Source of the DNA: Lactiplantibacillus plantarum
GTDB taxonomy: Bacteria > Bacillota > Bacilli > Lactobacillales > Lactobacillaceae
Direction of reading: 5' to 3'
NCBI RefSeq assembly: GCF_014131735.1
Contig: NZ_CP039121.1
Coordinates: 1-64,000, forward strand
DNA length: 64,000 nucleotides
The notes beneath the pieces were generated by a model. The model searched no databases. It was not told where the DNA came from and saw only the letters and a list, made by a program, of their open reading frames with translations. The translations under genes were made by a program, and so were the position numbers. This document shows positions 24,651 to 34,940 of this stretch, piece after piece. Position 1 is the first letter of the stretch. The number at the start of each line of letters is the position of its first letter.

Positions 24651-27254
24651 ATGATTAAGACAGAAAAAAATCAAACAAGCAAAGTTACTGACGAAGTTGA
24701 TCAATTAGTTCAACGTTCTAAGAAAGCATTAGCTATTTTGAAGTCATATACCCAAGCACAAATCGATGATTTATGTGAAAAGGTTGCGGTTGCCGCACTG
24801 GACAATCATATGAAGTTAGCCAAGTTGGCGGTTGAGGAAACCGGTCGGGGTGTTGTTGAAGATAAGGCGATTAAGAACATCTACGCCAGCGAATATATCT
24901 GGAACAGCATGCGCCATGATAAGACAGTCGGCGTCATTAAAGAAGACGATGAAGAGCAACTAATGGAAATTGCTGAACCAGTTGGTATCGTAGCCGGGGT
25001 TACACCCGTAACGAATCCAACTTCAACAACGGTTTTCAAGACGTTGATCTCATTAAAGGGGCGTAACACGATCGTCTTTGGTTTCCATCCTCAAGCTCAG
25101 AAATGTAGTTCTGCGGCTGCTGATGTGATGCGGGAAGCGATTAAAGCTGCTGGTGGTCCAGCTGATGCTGTTTTATACATCGAACACCCAAGCATTGAAG
25201 CAACCGACGCCTTGATGCACCATACGGATGTTGCGACGATCTTGGCTACCGGTGGTCCAAGTATGGTGACAGCCGCTTACTCATCAGGTAAACCAGCACT
25301 GGGTGTTGGTCCTGGTAACGGCCCAACTTATGTTGAAAAAACAGCTGACATTAAGCAGGCGGTTAACGACATTGTTTTATCGAAGACGTTTGATAATGGG
25401 ATGATTTGTGCTTCTGAAAATAGTGCCATTATCGACAAGGAAATTTATGCTGAAGTTAAAGCTGAATTTATTCGTTTGGGTTGCTACTACGTTAAACCTA
25501 AAGATGTGCAAGCCTTGAGTGATGCTGTCATTGATCCTAACCGGCACACAGTTCGTGGTCCAGTTGCTGGTAAAACAGCTTATCAAATCGCACAAATGGC
25601 TGGCTTGAAAGATGTCGCTAAGGACTGCCGGGTCTTGATTGCGGAGATTAATGGTGTCGGTATCAAGTACCCATTATCCGGCGAAAAATTATCACCAGTT
25701 CTGACCGTTTACAAAGCGGATTCGCATGAAGCGGCGTTCAAACGGGCTAATGAATTACTTCACTATGGTGGCTTAGGCCATACTGCTGGGATTCATACGA
25801 CCGATGATGCATTGGTCAAAGAATTTGGCTTACAAATGCCAGCTTGCCGGATCTTAGTTAACACGCCATCTTCAGTTGGTGGGTTAGGTAACATCTACAA
25901 TAACATGGCGCCTTCATTAACTCTGGGCACGGGATCGTATGGTGGCAACTCGATTTCTCATAACGTTACAGATATGGATCTGATTAATATCAAAACTGTG
26001 GCAAAACGGCGTAATAACATGCAATGGGTCAAAATGCCTCCCAAAGTCTACTTCGAACGCAATTCCGTTCGCTACTTGGAACACATGGCCGGGATTAAGA
26101 AGGTTTTCCTAGTTTGTGATCCTGGGATGGTTGAATTTGGCTATGCTGATCGAGTAACGGCGGTCTTGAACAAGCGGACTGATCCGGTTGATATCGACAT
26201 CTTCTCAGAAGTTGAACCGAACCCGTCGACTGACACAGTCTACAAAGGGGTTGCCCGGATGAAGGCCTTTAAGCCAGATACAATCATTGCACTCGGTGGT
26301 GGTTCTGCAATGGACGCCGCTAAGGGGATGTGGCTCTTCTATGAACACCCAGAAGCTTCCTTCTTAGGTGCTAAACAGAAGTTCCTGGATATCCGGAAGC
26401 GGACGTACAAAGTACCAGTATCCGAAAAAGTAACTTATATTGGGATTCCAACGACTTCTGGGACTGGTTCTGAAGTAACGCCATACGCGGTTATTACGGA
26501 CTCCAAGACGCACGTCAAATACCCGATTACGGACTACGCAATGCAACCAGATATTGCGATCGTTGACCCACAATTTGTTGAAACGGTGCCAAAGCGGACG
26601 ACGGCTTGGACTGGTCTCGACGTAATTACCCACGCAACCGAAGCATATGTTTCAACGATGGCTTCTGACTTCACACGCGGCTGGTCAATTCAAGCCTTGC
26701 AATTAGCCTTCAAGTACTTGAAAGCTTCTTATGATGGTGACAAGATGGCTCGTGAGAAGATGCACAATGCCTCAACGTTAGCTGGGATGGCCTTTGCCAA
26801 TGCCTTCTTGGGTATCAACCACTCGATCGCCCATAAATTAGGCGGGGAATTCAACTTACCACACGGATTGGCAATTGCGATCACTTATCCGCAAGTCGTT
26901 CGTTACAATGCTGAAATCCCAACGAAGTTAGCAATGTGGCCGAAGTACAACCATAATACTGCCTTAGCCGACTATGCCAACATTGCCCGGGCCTTAGGGT
27001 TACCAGGCAAGACCGACGAAGAACTCAAAGAAAGCTTAGTTAAAGCTTACATTGACTTGGCTCACTCAATGGATGTGACCTTATCCTTGAAAGCTAACCG
27101 GGTCGAAAAGAAGCACTTTGACGCCACCGTCGACGAATTAGCCGAACTGGCCTATGAAGACCAATGCACGACCGCTAACCCACGCGAACCTTTAATCAGT
27201 GAATTAAAGGCGATTATTGAACGTGAATGGGACGGCCAAGGTACTGAAAAATAG
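24651..27254 (+). CDS. adhE: Bifunctional acetaldehyde-CoA/alcohol dehydrogenase AdhE
   Basis: AdhE reduces acetyl-CoA to ethanol in two NADH-dependent steps and assembles into spirosomes. The 867 residues contain an N-terminal aldehyde dehydrogenase (catalytic Cys in FDNGMICASENS near 252) and a C-terminal iron alcohol dehydrogenase (GGGSAMDAAKGMW, TTSGTGSEVTPYAVI, and iron-binding HSIAHKLGGEFNLPHG). Start chosen at ATG 24651, after GGAGGA; the longer frame begins in the promoter region. Monocistronic. Confidence 0.97.
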   Translation: MIKTEKNQTSKVTDEVDQLVQRSKKALAILKSYTQAQIDDLCEKVAVAALDNHMKLAKLAVEETGRGVVEDKAIKNIYASEYIWNSMRHDKTVGVIKEDDEEQLMEIAEPVGIVAGVTPVTNPTSTTVFKTLISLKGRNTIVFGFHPQAQKCSSAAADVMREAIKAAGGPADAVLYIEHPSIEATDALMHHTDVATILATGGPSMVTAAYSSGKPALGVGPGNGPTYVEKTADIKQAVNDIVLSKTFDNGMICASENSAIIDKEIYAEVKAEFIRLGCYYVKPKDVQALSDAVIDPNRHTVRGPVAGKTAYQIAQMAGLKDVAKDCRVLIAEINGVGIKYPLSGEKLSPVLTVYKADSHEAAFKRANELLHYGGLGHTAGIHTTDDALVKEFGLQMPACRILVNTPSSVGGLGNIYNNMAPSLTLGTGSYGGNSISHNVTDMDLINIKTVAKRRNNMQWVKMPPKVYFERNSVRYLEHMAGIKKVFLVCDPGMVEFGYADRVTAVLNKRTDPVDIDIFSEVEPNPSTDTVYKGVARMKAFKPDTIIALGGGSAMDAAKGMWLFYEHPEASFLGAKQKFLDIRKRTYKVPVSEKVTYIGIPTTSGTGSEVTPYAVITDSKTHVKYPITDYAMQPDIAIVDPQFVETVPKRTTAWTGLDVITHATEAYVSTMASDFTRGWSIQALQLAFKYLKASYDGDKMAREKMHNASTLAGMAFANAFLGINHSIAHKLGGEFNLPHGLAIAITYPQVVRYNAEIPTKLAMWPKYNHNTALADYANIARALGLPGKTDEELKESLVKAYIDLAHSMDVTLSLKANRVEKKHFDATVDELAELAYEDQCTTANPREPLISELKAIIEREWDGQGTEK

Positions 27255-27272
27255 CCCTTTGTGAATTAAGGG

Positions 27273-27304
27273 AGCCCGCGCTCATGATGAGCGCGGGCTT
27301 TTTT
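27273..27304 (+). terminator. adhE terminator
   Basis: A GC-rich stem (AGCCCGCGCTC with GAGCGCGGGCT) followed by six T. Confidence 0.92.
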
Positions 27305-27513
27305 GTCATGTGGTTTTAGAATAACTACCTGGAAAGTTTTTACTGTTTGTTTTCAGAGGAGGAGAAAATGAAGACTTGATATGGATAAATTATCGGCTTG
27401 CACACTATATAGATATACTTATAGGTGTACTAAATATTTTTGAGATTCGGTTAGGAAAATTCGGCGTTCTAGGCTACAATAATGCAAGAGTTAATTTTAC
27501 GGAGGAGAAGCCC

Positions 27514-28512
27514 ATGAAAAATAAGGCAGTCACAATCAAAGATGTTGCGCGCCTTGCAGAACGCTCAATTGCGACCGTGTCACAAATTTTAAACGGGCAT
27601 GGTGATAAGTTTAGTGCGGCGACGGTTGCTAAGGTGGAAGCGGCCCGGGATGAATTAAATTATGAGCCCGATTACTTTGCTCAGCGGATGATTAAGAAGA
27701 CCAGCAAAACAATTGGGGTCCTTGTGCCTGATATCCGGAATCCCTTTTTTGGTGAGCTACTTCGAGGCATTGAAAATGTCTTGTATCAGCAAAATTTCAT
27801 CACGATGTTGTGTAATGCTGATCTGGATGAAGACAAAGAACGCGTCTATTTGGATGAACTCAGCCGCCGGGGTGTGGATGGCTTTATTATCGCAAGTTCG
27901 GCCGTTTCCAATAATGCGATTAATGATATTCTACGGCAAAAGGGTCACCCATTTATCGTCTTAGACCAAAAGCGCGCCGAAGGGTTCAGTGATTCTGTGT
28001 TGACTGATGACTATGATGGGGGGCGGCAAGCTGCTCAACACTTAAAAGATTTGGGACACCGGCAAGTCGCCGTTCTTATTCCAGCAAAACCGTCAGCCAA
28101 TGTCCAAAAGCGGCTTAGTGGTTTTTATAGTGTGTATCCGCGGACAGCGGTACATGTCATCGCGACGCCGCTTTCTAAAGTGGGTGGTCGCCAAGTTGTT
28201 CCGGAAATTTTGGCGACTGGGGTTACGGGGATCTTTGCAGTCAATGACGAAATCGCATTCGGTGTATACTTAGGCATGGCTGAACATGATAAGCGGATAC
28301 CGGATGATTACAGTGTCATTGGCTATGACGATGTCGAAATGTGCCAATATGTCGCGCCACAGCTTACAACCATCGCACAACCGATTTTTGAGTTGGGGCA
28401 AACGACAGCCAACCAGTTACTCGACCGTATTGCTAATCCGCAGCAGCCATGGGAAGAACACCACTTACCAGTTAAATTAATTGAAAGAAATTCGACGGCA
28501 CATTTGAATTAA
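27514..28512 (+). CDS. rbsR: LacI-family regulator of the ribose operon
   Basis: A 332-residue LacI/GalR regulator: N-terminal HTH (VTIKDVARLAERSIATVSQIL) with hinge helix (VEAARDELNYEPDYFAQRM), then a periplasmic-binding-like effector domain (IGVLVPDIRNPFFGELLRGI; late VIGYDDVEMCQYVAPQLTTI). Its position directly before rbsKDU supports RbsR. ATG 27514 follows GGAGGAG. Two operator-like sites lie between it and rbsK rather than before rbsR itself. Confidence 0.9.
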   Translation: MKNKAVTIKDVARLAERSIATVSQILNGHGDKFSAATVAKVEAARDELNYEPDYFAQRMIKKTSKTIGVLVPDIRNPFFGELLRGIENVLYQQNFITMLCNADLDEDKERVYLDELSRRGVDGFIIASSAVSNNAINDILRQKGHPFIVLDQKRAEGFSDSVLTDDYDGGRQAAQHLKDLGHRQVAVLIPAKPSANVQKRLSGFYSVYPRTAVHVIATPLSKVGGRQVVPEILATGVTGIFAVNDEIAFGVYLGMAEHDKRIPDDYSVIGYDDVEMCQYVAPQLTTIAQPIFELGQTTANQLLDRIANPQQPWEEHHLPVKLIERNSTAHLN

Positions 28513-28544
28513 TTATTCAGATGTGTTATATTTTTTACGAGTTA

Positions 28545-28570
28545 TTAAAACGTTGTCATAAAACGTTTTA
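28545..28570. promoter_or_regulatory. Tandem RbsR-type operators
   Basis: A perfect palindrome TAAAACGTTTTA (28559-28570) and a half-matching TTAAAACGTT (28545-28554) have their central CG steps 13 bp apart. The pattern is typical of LacI-family operators. They lie upstream of rbsK, downstream of a possible TATATT -10 near 28527. Confidence 0.7.
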
Positions 28571-28615
28571 ATAAAAACTAAATTCAGATTAATTTAACTA
28601 TTTGGAGGGACCATT

Positions 28616-29536
28616 ATGAATACGGTAACCGTTATTGGGAGTATCAACTTAGACCGGACGATTCGGGTTGAAAACATGCCAAAGCCTGGCGAAACGATTC
28701 ACACTAAGGAAATCTTTTCAGCCGGTGGTGGTAAGGGCGCGAACCAGGCCGTCGCAGCGCAACGTTCTGGTGCTAATACCCACTTTATTGGTGCGGTTGG
28801 TGACGATGCTGCTGGTAAAACCATGCTTGATTTATTGACGCAGGAAAAGATCAACTTGGCAGGGATCACAAAGATGACTAATCAATCGACAGGTCAAGCT
28901 TACGTCACGGTTGATGATGCCGGTGAAAACCAAATTATGATTCATGGTGGTGCCAACATGGCCTTTACGCCAGCAGACGTTGAAGCCCACCGTGATATCA
29001 TTGAAACTAGTGATTTTGTGGTTGCACAATTTGAAAGCGCTGTCGATAGTACGGTCGAAGCCTTTAAAATTGCACAGGCCGCTGGCGTAAGAACAATCTT
29101 GAATCCCGCTCCAGCCATGGAAAAAGTCCCCGCTGAACTTTTAGCAGTTACTGACATGATTGTACCAAATGAGACGGAAACGGAAACTTTGACTGGGATT
29201 GCAATCACCGATGAAGTCAGCATGTTAAAGGCGTCCGCTGCATTACACGCCCTCGGTATTTCAGCTGTTATCATTACGATTGGTAGTAAGGGTGCGTTTT
29301 ATGATATCGATGGGCGACATGGTATCGTACCAGCTTTTAAAGTCGAAGCCGTGGATACGACTTCAGCCGGAGATACGTTTATTGGCGCGATGAGTAGTGT
29401 GTTAAATAAAGATTTTAGTAATCTTGAAGATGCGATTCGCTATGGTAACCGGGCGTCATCGATTGCCGTACAACGTTTCGGTGCGCAACCATCAATTCCT
29501 TATAAAAATGAAATTACAGCCGCGGAGGGTAAATAA
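28616..29536 (+). CDS. rbsK: Ribokinase
   Basis: RbsK phosphorylates ribose to ribose-5-phosphate. The 306-residue PfkB-family protein has [20 protein letters not shown], the [17 protein letters not shown] signature near residue 40, and the [12 protein letters not shown] catalytic motif (Asp base) near 250. The order rbsK-rbsD-rbsU with 2-bp and 29-bp gaps (taking the chosen rbsU start) shows one operon. RBS GGAGGG. Confidence 0.96.
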   Translation: MNTVTVIGSINLDRTIRVENMPKPGETIHTKEIFSAGGGKGANQAVAAQRSGANTHFIGAVGDDAAGKTMLDLLTQEKINLAGITKMTNQSTGQAYVTVDDAGENQIMIHGGANMAFTPADVEAHRDIIETSDFVVAQFESAVDSTVEAFKIAQAAGVRTILNPAPAMEKVPAELLAVTDMIVPNETETETLTGIAITDEVSMLKASAALHALGISAVIITIGSKGAFYDIDGRHGIVPAFKVEAVDTTSAGDTFIGAMSSVLNKDFSNLEDAIRYGNRASSIAVQRFGAQPSIPYKNEITAAEGK

Positions 29537-29538
29537 TT

Positions 29539-29934
29539 ATGAAAAAAACAAAAGTTATTAATTCAGATTTGTCACGAGTTATTGCAACGATGGGCCATTT
29601 CGATAAGTTGAGTATTGGTGATGCTGGCATGCCAGTACCAAGTTCAACCGAAAAAATCGATTTAGCCGTTGATAATGGTATTCCTAGTTTTATGCAAGTC
29701 TTGAATAACGTCTTGGAAGAGCTTGAAGTACAACGAATCTATTTGGCAGAAGAAATTAAAGTTCAAAATCCTAAGATGTTGACGGCCATCAAGAAGCGCT
29801 TACCAGACACCCCAATTACCTTCATTCCACATGAAGAAATGAAGAAGGACTTGGCTGACTGCAAGGCCTTTGTTCGGACTGGTGAAATGACACCTTATTC
29901 AAATATTCTATTGGAAAGTGGCGTTACTTTTTAA
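29539..29934 (+). CDS. rbsD: D-ribose pyranase
   Basis: RbsD interconverts the pyranose and furanose forms of ribose, feeding ribokinase. The 131-residue length and [20 protein letters not shown] start, with catalytic His20 in TMGHFD, are typical, as is the C-terminal [19 protein letters not shown]. It starts 2 bp after the rbsK stop. Confidence 0.96.
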   Translation: MKKTKVINSDLSRVIATMGHFDKLSIGDAGMPVPSSTEKIDLAVDNGIPSFMQVLNNVLEELEVQRIYLAEEIKVQNPKMLTAIKKRLPDTPITFIPHEEMKKDLADCKAFVRTGEMTPYSNILLESGVTF

Positions 29935-29963
29935 AGTAGTTGGTGATTAATGGAGGGATTGGA

Positions 29964-30848
29964 ATGAATACTACCGCTTTACTAATTGGCTTAGGGCCGT
30001 TACTTGGTTGGGGACTTTACCCCACGATTGCGTCGAAAATTGGTGGTCGGCCTGTTAATCAGATCTTGGGTTCAACTATTGGAACGTTAATCTTTGCGCT
30101 GATTTATGCATGGGTGCAAGGGATTGCTTTTCCAAGCGGCATGAATCTCTGGTTTTCAATTCTATCAGGGATCGGTTGGGCAAGTGCCCAAATCGTGACA
30201 TTTAAAGTGTTTACGATGGTTGGTTCTTCACGAGCAATGCCAATTACGACGGCCTTCCAGCTGTTGGGCGCATCACTGTGGGGCGTCTTCGCCTTAGGTG
30301 ACTGGCCTGGGGCAATGGACAAGGTCTTGGGTGGCCTAGCCTTAGTTGGAATTATCATTGGTGCCTGGCTAACAGTGTGGTCTGAACATAAGGATGCAGG
30401 TAACGCCCGGACCTTACGCCAAGCTGTTATCTGGTTAGCAGTTGGTGAAATCGGGTACTGGGCTTATTCGGCTGCGCCCCAAGCAACCAATATTGGTGGG
30501 GAGGAAGCCTTCGTTCCCCAAGCAATTGGGATGGTTATTGTTTCGATCGTATATGCCCTGTTCTTAGCATCACGAGGTGAAAAGTTAGCCCTCGTTGAAG
30601 GGGTGTCATACACGCACATCATCTCAGGTTTCTTCTTCGCGTTTGCGGCGTTGACTTACTTAATCTCTGCGCAACCAAATATGAACGGATTAGCAACCGG
30701 CTTTATTCTTTCACAAACCTCCGTTGTATTGGCAACGTTAACCGGTATTTGGTTCTTAGGCCAAAAGAAGACTACCAAAGAAATGTGGGTCACGATTGGT
30801 GGACTGATACTAATTATTGCGGCAGCAGCTGTTACGGTGACGATTTAA
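29964..30848 (+). CDS. rbsU: Ribose uptake protein RbsU (GRP family permease)
   Basis: A 294-residue membrane protein with about ten hydrophobic helices, of the glucose/ribose porter family used by lactobacilli instead of an Rbs ABC importer. Motifs: LLIGLGPLLGWGLYPTIASK at the N-terminus and FILSQTSVVLATLTGIWFL near the end. ATG 29964 follows GGAGGG; the longer frame starts before that RBS. Last gene of the ribose operon. Confidence 0.92.
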   Translation: MNTTALLIGLGPLLGWGLYPTIASKIGGRPVNQILGSTIGTLIFALIYAWVQGIAFPSGMNLWFSILSGIGWASAQIVTFKVFTMVGSSRAMPITTAFQLLGASLWGVFALGDWPGAMDKVLGGLALVGIIIGAWLTVWSEHKDAGNARTLRQAVIWLAVGEIGYWAYSAAPQATNIGGEEAFVPQAIGMVIVSIVYALFLASRGEKLALVEGVSYTHIISGFFFAFAALTYLISAQPNMNGLATGFILSQTSVVLATLTGIWFLGQKKTTKEMWVTIGGLILIIAAAAVTVTI

Positions 30849-30877
30849 AACAAATTAATATGGCTATAAGACTATTT

Positions 30878-30929
30878 AATAGAGTCGCTTTGAAGGAGTT
30901 ATACGCTTCTTTAAAGCGACTCTATTTTT
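30878..30929 (+). terminator. rbsKDU terminator
   Basis: A 14-bp stem (30878-30891 with 30913-30926) with further pairing inside, followed by T. Confidence 0.92.
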
Positions 30930-31152
30930 ACGGTTATTGATTACAATGGTCGATTACAAAATTTGCTTTATGATATGGCGATAATGAAAATAATTCGGCA
31001 TAATATTTATAGTTTATATCAGACATCTAAATGTTTGATGAATCATTAGTCCATTAATTTAAAAAGCCAATGAAAAAAGAGTGCATTAATAATGTATGCG
31101 CTTTCGTATATATTTATCTGTGAAGAAAAGAAATGATTAAGGAGCGATTTTG
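30930..31152. other. Regulatory region before the sorbitol operon
   Basis: AT-rich non-coding DNA. It includes the candidate cre at 31093-31106 and several TATAAT-like sequences (for example near 31000), none with a convincing -35. RBS GGAGCG precedes srlD. Confidence 0.5.
31093..31106 (-). promoter_or_regulatory. Candidate cre (CcpA site) of the sorbitol operon
   Basis: The minus strand reads CGAAAGCGCATACA, matching 12 of the 14 positions of the cre consensus TGWAANCGNTNWCA. Located 47 bp before srlD. Confidence 0.55.
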
Positions 31153-31956
31153 ATGAATAATTCATGGATTAATATTTCGGGTAAGGTATACGTTGTTACT
31201 GGGGGCTCATCCGGTATTGGTAAAGCAATTGTAACTGAATTATTGAATAACGGGGCGATTGTTTATAATGCTGACCTCAATCAAGGTGATCAGCAAAATG
31301 ATAATTTACACTTTGTTGAAACCAATGTCACAGATGCGGAAGCGGTTAATCGGCTGGTCTTAAAGGTTGTTGATGAACAAGGAAAAATTGACGGGCTTGT
31401 AAATAATGCTGGTATCAATTTGCCACGTTTATTGGCTGACGCCAAGGATCCTCACGGTAAGTATGAATTTGCAGAATCGGATTTTGCGAAAATGTTTGCC
31501 GTGAACGTGAAAAGCGTCTTCCTTGTATCGCAGGCAGTTACCCATCAATTCGAGAAGCAACAGTACGGTGTTATTGTTAATATGTCCTCAGAAGCTGGAC
31601 TTGAAGGTTCACAAGGACAGAGTGTTTATTCAGCAACTAAGGGAGCGATTAATGGGTTCACTCGTTCGTGGGCTAAAGAATTAGGTGAACATAATATTCG
31701 GGTCGTTGGTGTCGCGCCAGGTATTATGGAAGCTACTGGGCTAAGAACACGCTCTTATGAAGAGGCGTTAGCTTATACCCGGCATAAAACTGTTGATGAC
31801 ATTCGGGCAGGCTATAAGAGTACGTCAACCACACCTCTTGGTCGGAGTGGCAAACTATCAGAAGTTGCGGATGCAGTTAACTATTTACTATCAGAACGTG
31901 CCAGTTACATTACCGGGGTTACGATTAACGTTGCGGGAGGCAAGAGTCGTGGTTAA
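31153..31956 (+). CDS. srlD: Sorbitol-6-phosphate 2-dehydrogenase
   Basis: A 267-residue short-chain dehydrogenase that oxidises sorbitol-6-phosphate to fructose-6-phosphate with NAD. SDR motifs: VVTGGSSGIGKA, NNAG in LVNNAGIN, catalytic SSEAG Ser and YSATKG (Tyr, Lys). The context (sorbitol PTS) fixes the substrate. ATG 31153 follows GGAGCG; an in-frame TTG precedes it. First gene of the srl operon. Confidence 0.93.
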   Translation: MNNSWINISGKVYVVTGGSSGIGKAIVTELLNNGAIVYNADLNQGDQQNDNLHFVETNVTDAEAVNRLVLKVVDEQGKIDGLVNNAGINLPRLLADAKDPHGKYEFAESDFAKMFAVNVKSVFLVSQAVTHQFEKQQYGVIVNMSSEAGLEGSQGQSVYSATKGAINGFTRSWAKELGEHNIRVVGVAPGIMEATGLRTRSYEEALAYTRHKTVDDIRAGYKSTSTTPLGRSGKLSEVADAVNYLLSERASYITGVTINVAGGKSRG

Positions 31957-31989
31957 CCTTTAAATTTTAGTTGGGGGCATGGTGAGGCA

Positions 31990-33855
31990 ATGGATAGGCA
32001 AAGTTTTGAAATATTAAACTTTTTTATTAATAATGATGCATTGACACTAAGAGAATTACAATCCCATTTTTCTGTTTCGAGAGTCACAATTACCAAGAAT
32101 ATTCGTGCAATCAATGATTATTTGGTGGGTATTGCAAAAATCAACGTTAATCAAGCCAAGTTTTACCTAGTTATCAATAATTATTCTGCCATGGCTAAGC
32201 TACAAACTAATTTTTTGAAAAAGGATTTAGATTTCAATGATCCCTCAAAGCGACAAGCAACGATTTTAAAAGAATTGTTACAGCAAATCACGGATTACGT
32301 TATTCTGGATGATTTGGCAGAATCATTGGCTGTGAGTCGTGGCACTATCAATAAGGATTTAAAAGCGCTCAAACAACAGCTTGATTATTACCAAGTCAGA
32401 ATTGAGACAAAAACTAATCGTGGGATTCATTTAGCGGTTGAACATGATTATATGTATGCAGTAATTACACGAACTTTAGTCGGGAAATACTACGAACTGG
32501 AAGCAACCTGGGATAAAGCGACAGATGTCAAATTGCTTAATCTTGTTAAAAAACTTGATCATAATAATGATACTGTGACCATGGTTAAAAGAAATATTGC
32601 AGTTATTAATTGGTTACGTAAATATAACATTCAAATCAATGATCGTATTAATAACTATCATCCACTTCTTAGTGATGTAACGATGGCGTGCTTGCGGAAT
32701 CTAGTTACTGAGATAATTGGTAGCTCGTTAAGCACTAGCGAATGGGAGTTTATTTCATACCCATTAAACATTAGAAAGCTACCGAAGGATGATAATCAGT
32801 TAGTTCAAGTGGGATTGGTCGAAGTTGAGGATTTAATGCAGTCGGTTTTTCCAATCCTTAAGCAAAAATTAGATGTGAATTTGGACTTTAAACGGCTGTT
32901 GATGGAGTTGCGATATCATTTATTATTTCTCATTAATCGGGCTATTTTTGATGTCAAGTCAGAAGGATTTATCTCGGTAGACATGTTAAGTAAGTATCCA
33001 GTTTCAACGGAGTTAGCGCAATTAACATTATCAACCATTGCCACTAAATTGAATATTCGGATTCGTTCCCAGGAGGTTGGTTATTTAACAGTCTATTTTC
33101 AGATGGAGCTTGAAGAATACATGGCAGCGCCAATTATTCATCGGGTTGCACTAGTTGAGCCCATTAATACTAGTATGAAAAAGTTTATTTCCGAGAAATT
33201 GAAAGAAATGTTAGATGATGATTTGCAGATTGATGTTTTTAACTCAATTAGTGAATGGGAGCAGAGTCCAGAAAAATATTTACTGATTTTTTCTAACAGT
33301 TTTTTAACAGATAATGAATTAATTAACCACGCGCCTATTATTCGGTTGAATTCTATTTTTAATCAAGGAACGTTACGTGAACGTCTTCAAATTTCGTTGG
33401 TTGATGAAGCTGTTAATCAGGGGCAGTGTCGATTTGATGTCACGCAGTTTGATGAACAGGAGACCTACGTCACTGGAGTGAAAAAATTAATTAATCAAGA
33501 GATACAACATGGTCAACTGACACCAGATTTTATGCAAGCTTGGCTTAATCGAGAGCAACAATCGAGTAGTATTTTTGGTGATGGGGTTGCATTGCCACAC
33601 GTTATTGATAAATCTGGACTAAATCGAATCCTTGTAACAGTAGGAGTGTTTGAAAAACCGGTAGTATTCGATAATCAAAAGGTAAACGTGGTTTTTTTGG
33701 TCGCAATTCCGTATAAACTAGATGCAACATTAAGCAAAATATTAGCACAAGTATACGATCTAATTCGCAGTATCACAGCTAACAGCAATATTTATAATAA
33801 CTTGAAAAATTATGATGAAAATCAAGGATTAAATCAGTTGATGGAGGCGATTTAA
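31990..33855 (+). CDS. srlR: PRD-containing transcriptional regulator of sorbitol operon
   Basis: A 621-residue BglG/MtlR-type activator: two N-terminal helix-turn-helix units (LRELQSHFSVSRVTITKNI and DDLAESLAVSRGTINKDL), PRD domains with conserved His in the middle (ELRYHLLFLINRAI; VGYLTVYFQMELEEY), an EIIB-like segment, and a C-terminal EIIA(Mtl/Fru)-like domain with IFGDGVALPHV. Phosphorylation by the PTS presumably sets its activity. No Cys is evident in the EIIB-like part. RBS GGGGG. Confidence 0.9.
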   Translation: MDRQSFEILNFFINNDALTLRELQSHFSVSRVTITKNIRAINDYLVGIAKINVNQAKFYLVINNYSAMAKLQTNFLKKDLDFNDPSKRQATILKELLQQITDYVILDDLAESLAVSRGTINKDLKALKQQLDYYQVRIETKTNRGIHLAVEHDYMYAVITRTLVGKYYELEATWDKATDVKLLNLVKKLDHNNDTVTMVKRNIAVINWLRKYNIQINDRINNYHPLLSDVTMACLRNLVTEIIGSSLSTSEWEFISYPLNIRKLPKDDNQLVQVGLVEVEDLMQSVFPILKQKLDVNLDFKRLLMELRYHLLFLINRAIFDVKSEGFISVDMLSKYPVSTELAQLTLSTIATKLNIRIRSQEVGYLTVYFQMELEEYMAAPIIHRVALVEPINTSMKKFISEKLKEMLDDDLQIDVFNSISEWEQSPEKYLLIFSNSFLTDNELINHAPIIRLNSIFNQGTLRERLQISLVDEAVNQGQCRFDVTQFDEQETYVTGVKKLINQEIQHGQLTPDFMQAWLNREQQSSSIFGDGVALPHVIDKSGLNRILVTVGVFEKPVVFDNQKVNVVFLVAIPYKLDATLSKILAQVYDLIRSITANSNIYNNLKNYDENQGLNQLMEAI

Positions 33856-34361
33856 TGTTAATTTATTTTGGCGTGATCCTAGTCAGTGCGTTTCTATTAC
33901 AAGGTTTCCTTGGACTAAGACAAATTAAGAATTTTTCTAAAACCTTTCATCAATTACGAGTGTTAGCGCCAGTAGCAATTGGCAAAAATCCTAAAAAATT
34001 ACGGTCGGGGACACTAATTCTATTAGCGATAAAGGATGACGGCACGATCTTAGAGGCTCAAATGATGAAGGGGGTTACGATTTTTGCAAAGTTTAGGGAA
34101 TTGCATCAACTGCGGCAGAAAAATATTGCGGAAATTGCTGCTTCATACCAGCAATTAAAACAATTCGATAAGCTAACGCGAGTTTGTCTATTGGATGCCT
34201 ATAAGAACTATTTAAATTACAAAGCAAATCAGCTAACGCCACAAGATTTCGATGGTAGTGTCAAAATTTGGAGCCTACCAATGATTGAAAAGCTGAAATC
34301 TATTTATTATAAAGGCTTAGCAAGTTTGCGAAAAAAACAAGTGAACGTAAAGGAGCATTAA
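33855..34361 (+). CDS. srlM: Sorbitol operon activator GutM-like
   Basis: A 168-residue GutM/SrlM family protein. The start ATG overlaps the srlR stop (TAATG), so translation is coupled. An N-terminal hydrophobic segment (LIYFGVILVSAFLLQGFLGL) anchors it, followed by a soluble part (LRSGTLILLAIKDDGTILEAQMM). In other species it enhances sorbitol operon expression; mechanism unclear. Confidence 0.88.
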   Translation: MLIYFGVILVSAFLLQGFLGLRQIKNFSKTFHQLRVLAPVAIGKNPKKLRSGTLILLAIKDDGTILEAQMMKGVTIFAKFRELHQLRQKNIAEIAASYQQLKQFDKLTRVCLLDAYKNYLNYKANQLTPQDFDGSVKIWSLPMIEKLKSIYYKGLASLRKKQVNVKEH

Positions 34362-34365
34362 TACT

Positions 34366-34917
34366 ATGAAAGTAGTCACAGATTTGGCCTCGGGCTTTAT
34401 GGGGCTGTTTCAGAGTGGTGGTAAAACATTAATTGGATGGATGACATCAATTATTCCTGTTGTGCTATTGCTGTTAGTCTTGATGAACGCGATTATTGCC
34501 TTTGTTGGTGACAAGAAGATGGCCAAGTTGGCCAGAGCTTCGTCAAAGAATCCTGTAACCCGTTATTTAATTTTACCGTTTGTTTCGGCATTTATGCTCG
34601 GTAATCCTATGGCGCACTCAATGGGACGGTTCTTGCCAGAATACTATAAACCTAGTTGGTATGCATCGATTGCTCAATTTTGCCACACTAGTAATGGGGT
34701 ATTCCCACATATCAATCCTTCCGAGTATTTCATTTGGTTAGGGATTGCGCAAGGGGTTCAGAAGTTGGGATTGAATACAATGGATTTGGCGATTCGATAT
34801 CTATTAGTCGGCCTAGTAATGAACTTTATCGGTGGTTGGATTACTGACTTTACAACAGCCTATGTTTGCAAACAACAAGGGATTACCTTGTCCAAGAAAG
34901 TTGAATTTAACGGCTAA
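34366..34917 (+). CDS. srlA: PTS sorbitol transporter subunit EIIC (C2)
   Basis: A 183-residue membrane component of the glucitol/sorbitol PTS permease. Family signatures: [45 protein letters not shown] and [18 protein letters not shown]. Starts 4 bp after srlM. Together with SrlE it forms the membrane channel. Confidence 0.93.
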   Translation: MKVVTDLASGFMGLFQSGGKTLIGWMTSIIPVVLLLLVLMNAIIAFVGDKKMAKLARASSKNPVTRYLILPFVSAFMLGNPMAHSMGRFLPEYYKPSWYASIAQFCHTSNGVFPHINPSEYFIWLGIAQGVQKLGLNTMDLAIRYLLVGLVMNFIGGWITDFTTAYVCKQQGITLSKKVEFNG

Positions 34918-34940
34918 TTGAGAGAGTGAGGAACGAGATC

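Noticed and set aside
27356..27379. Strong RBS followed by a three-codon ORF (ATG AAG ACT TGA) before rbsR
   Set aside because: Too short to be a gene; perhaps a relic or an accidental minigene. Noted only as curious.
28559..28570. TAAAACGTTTTA as a cre site
   Set aside because: Lacks the TG and CA ends of the cre consensus (11 of 14 at best); an RbsR operator fits better.
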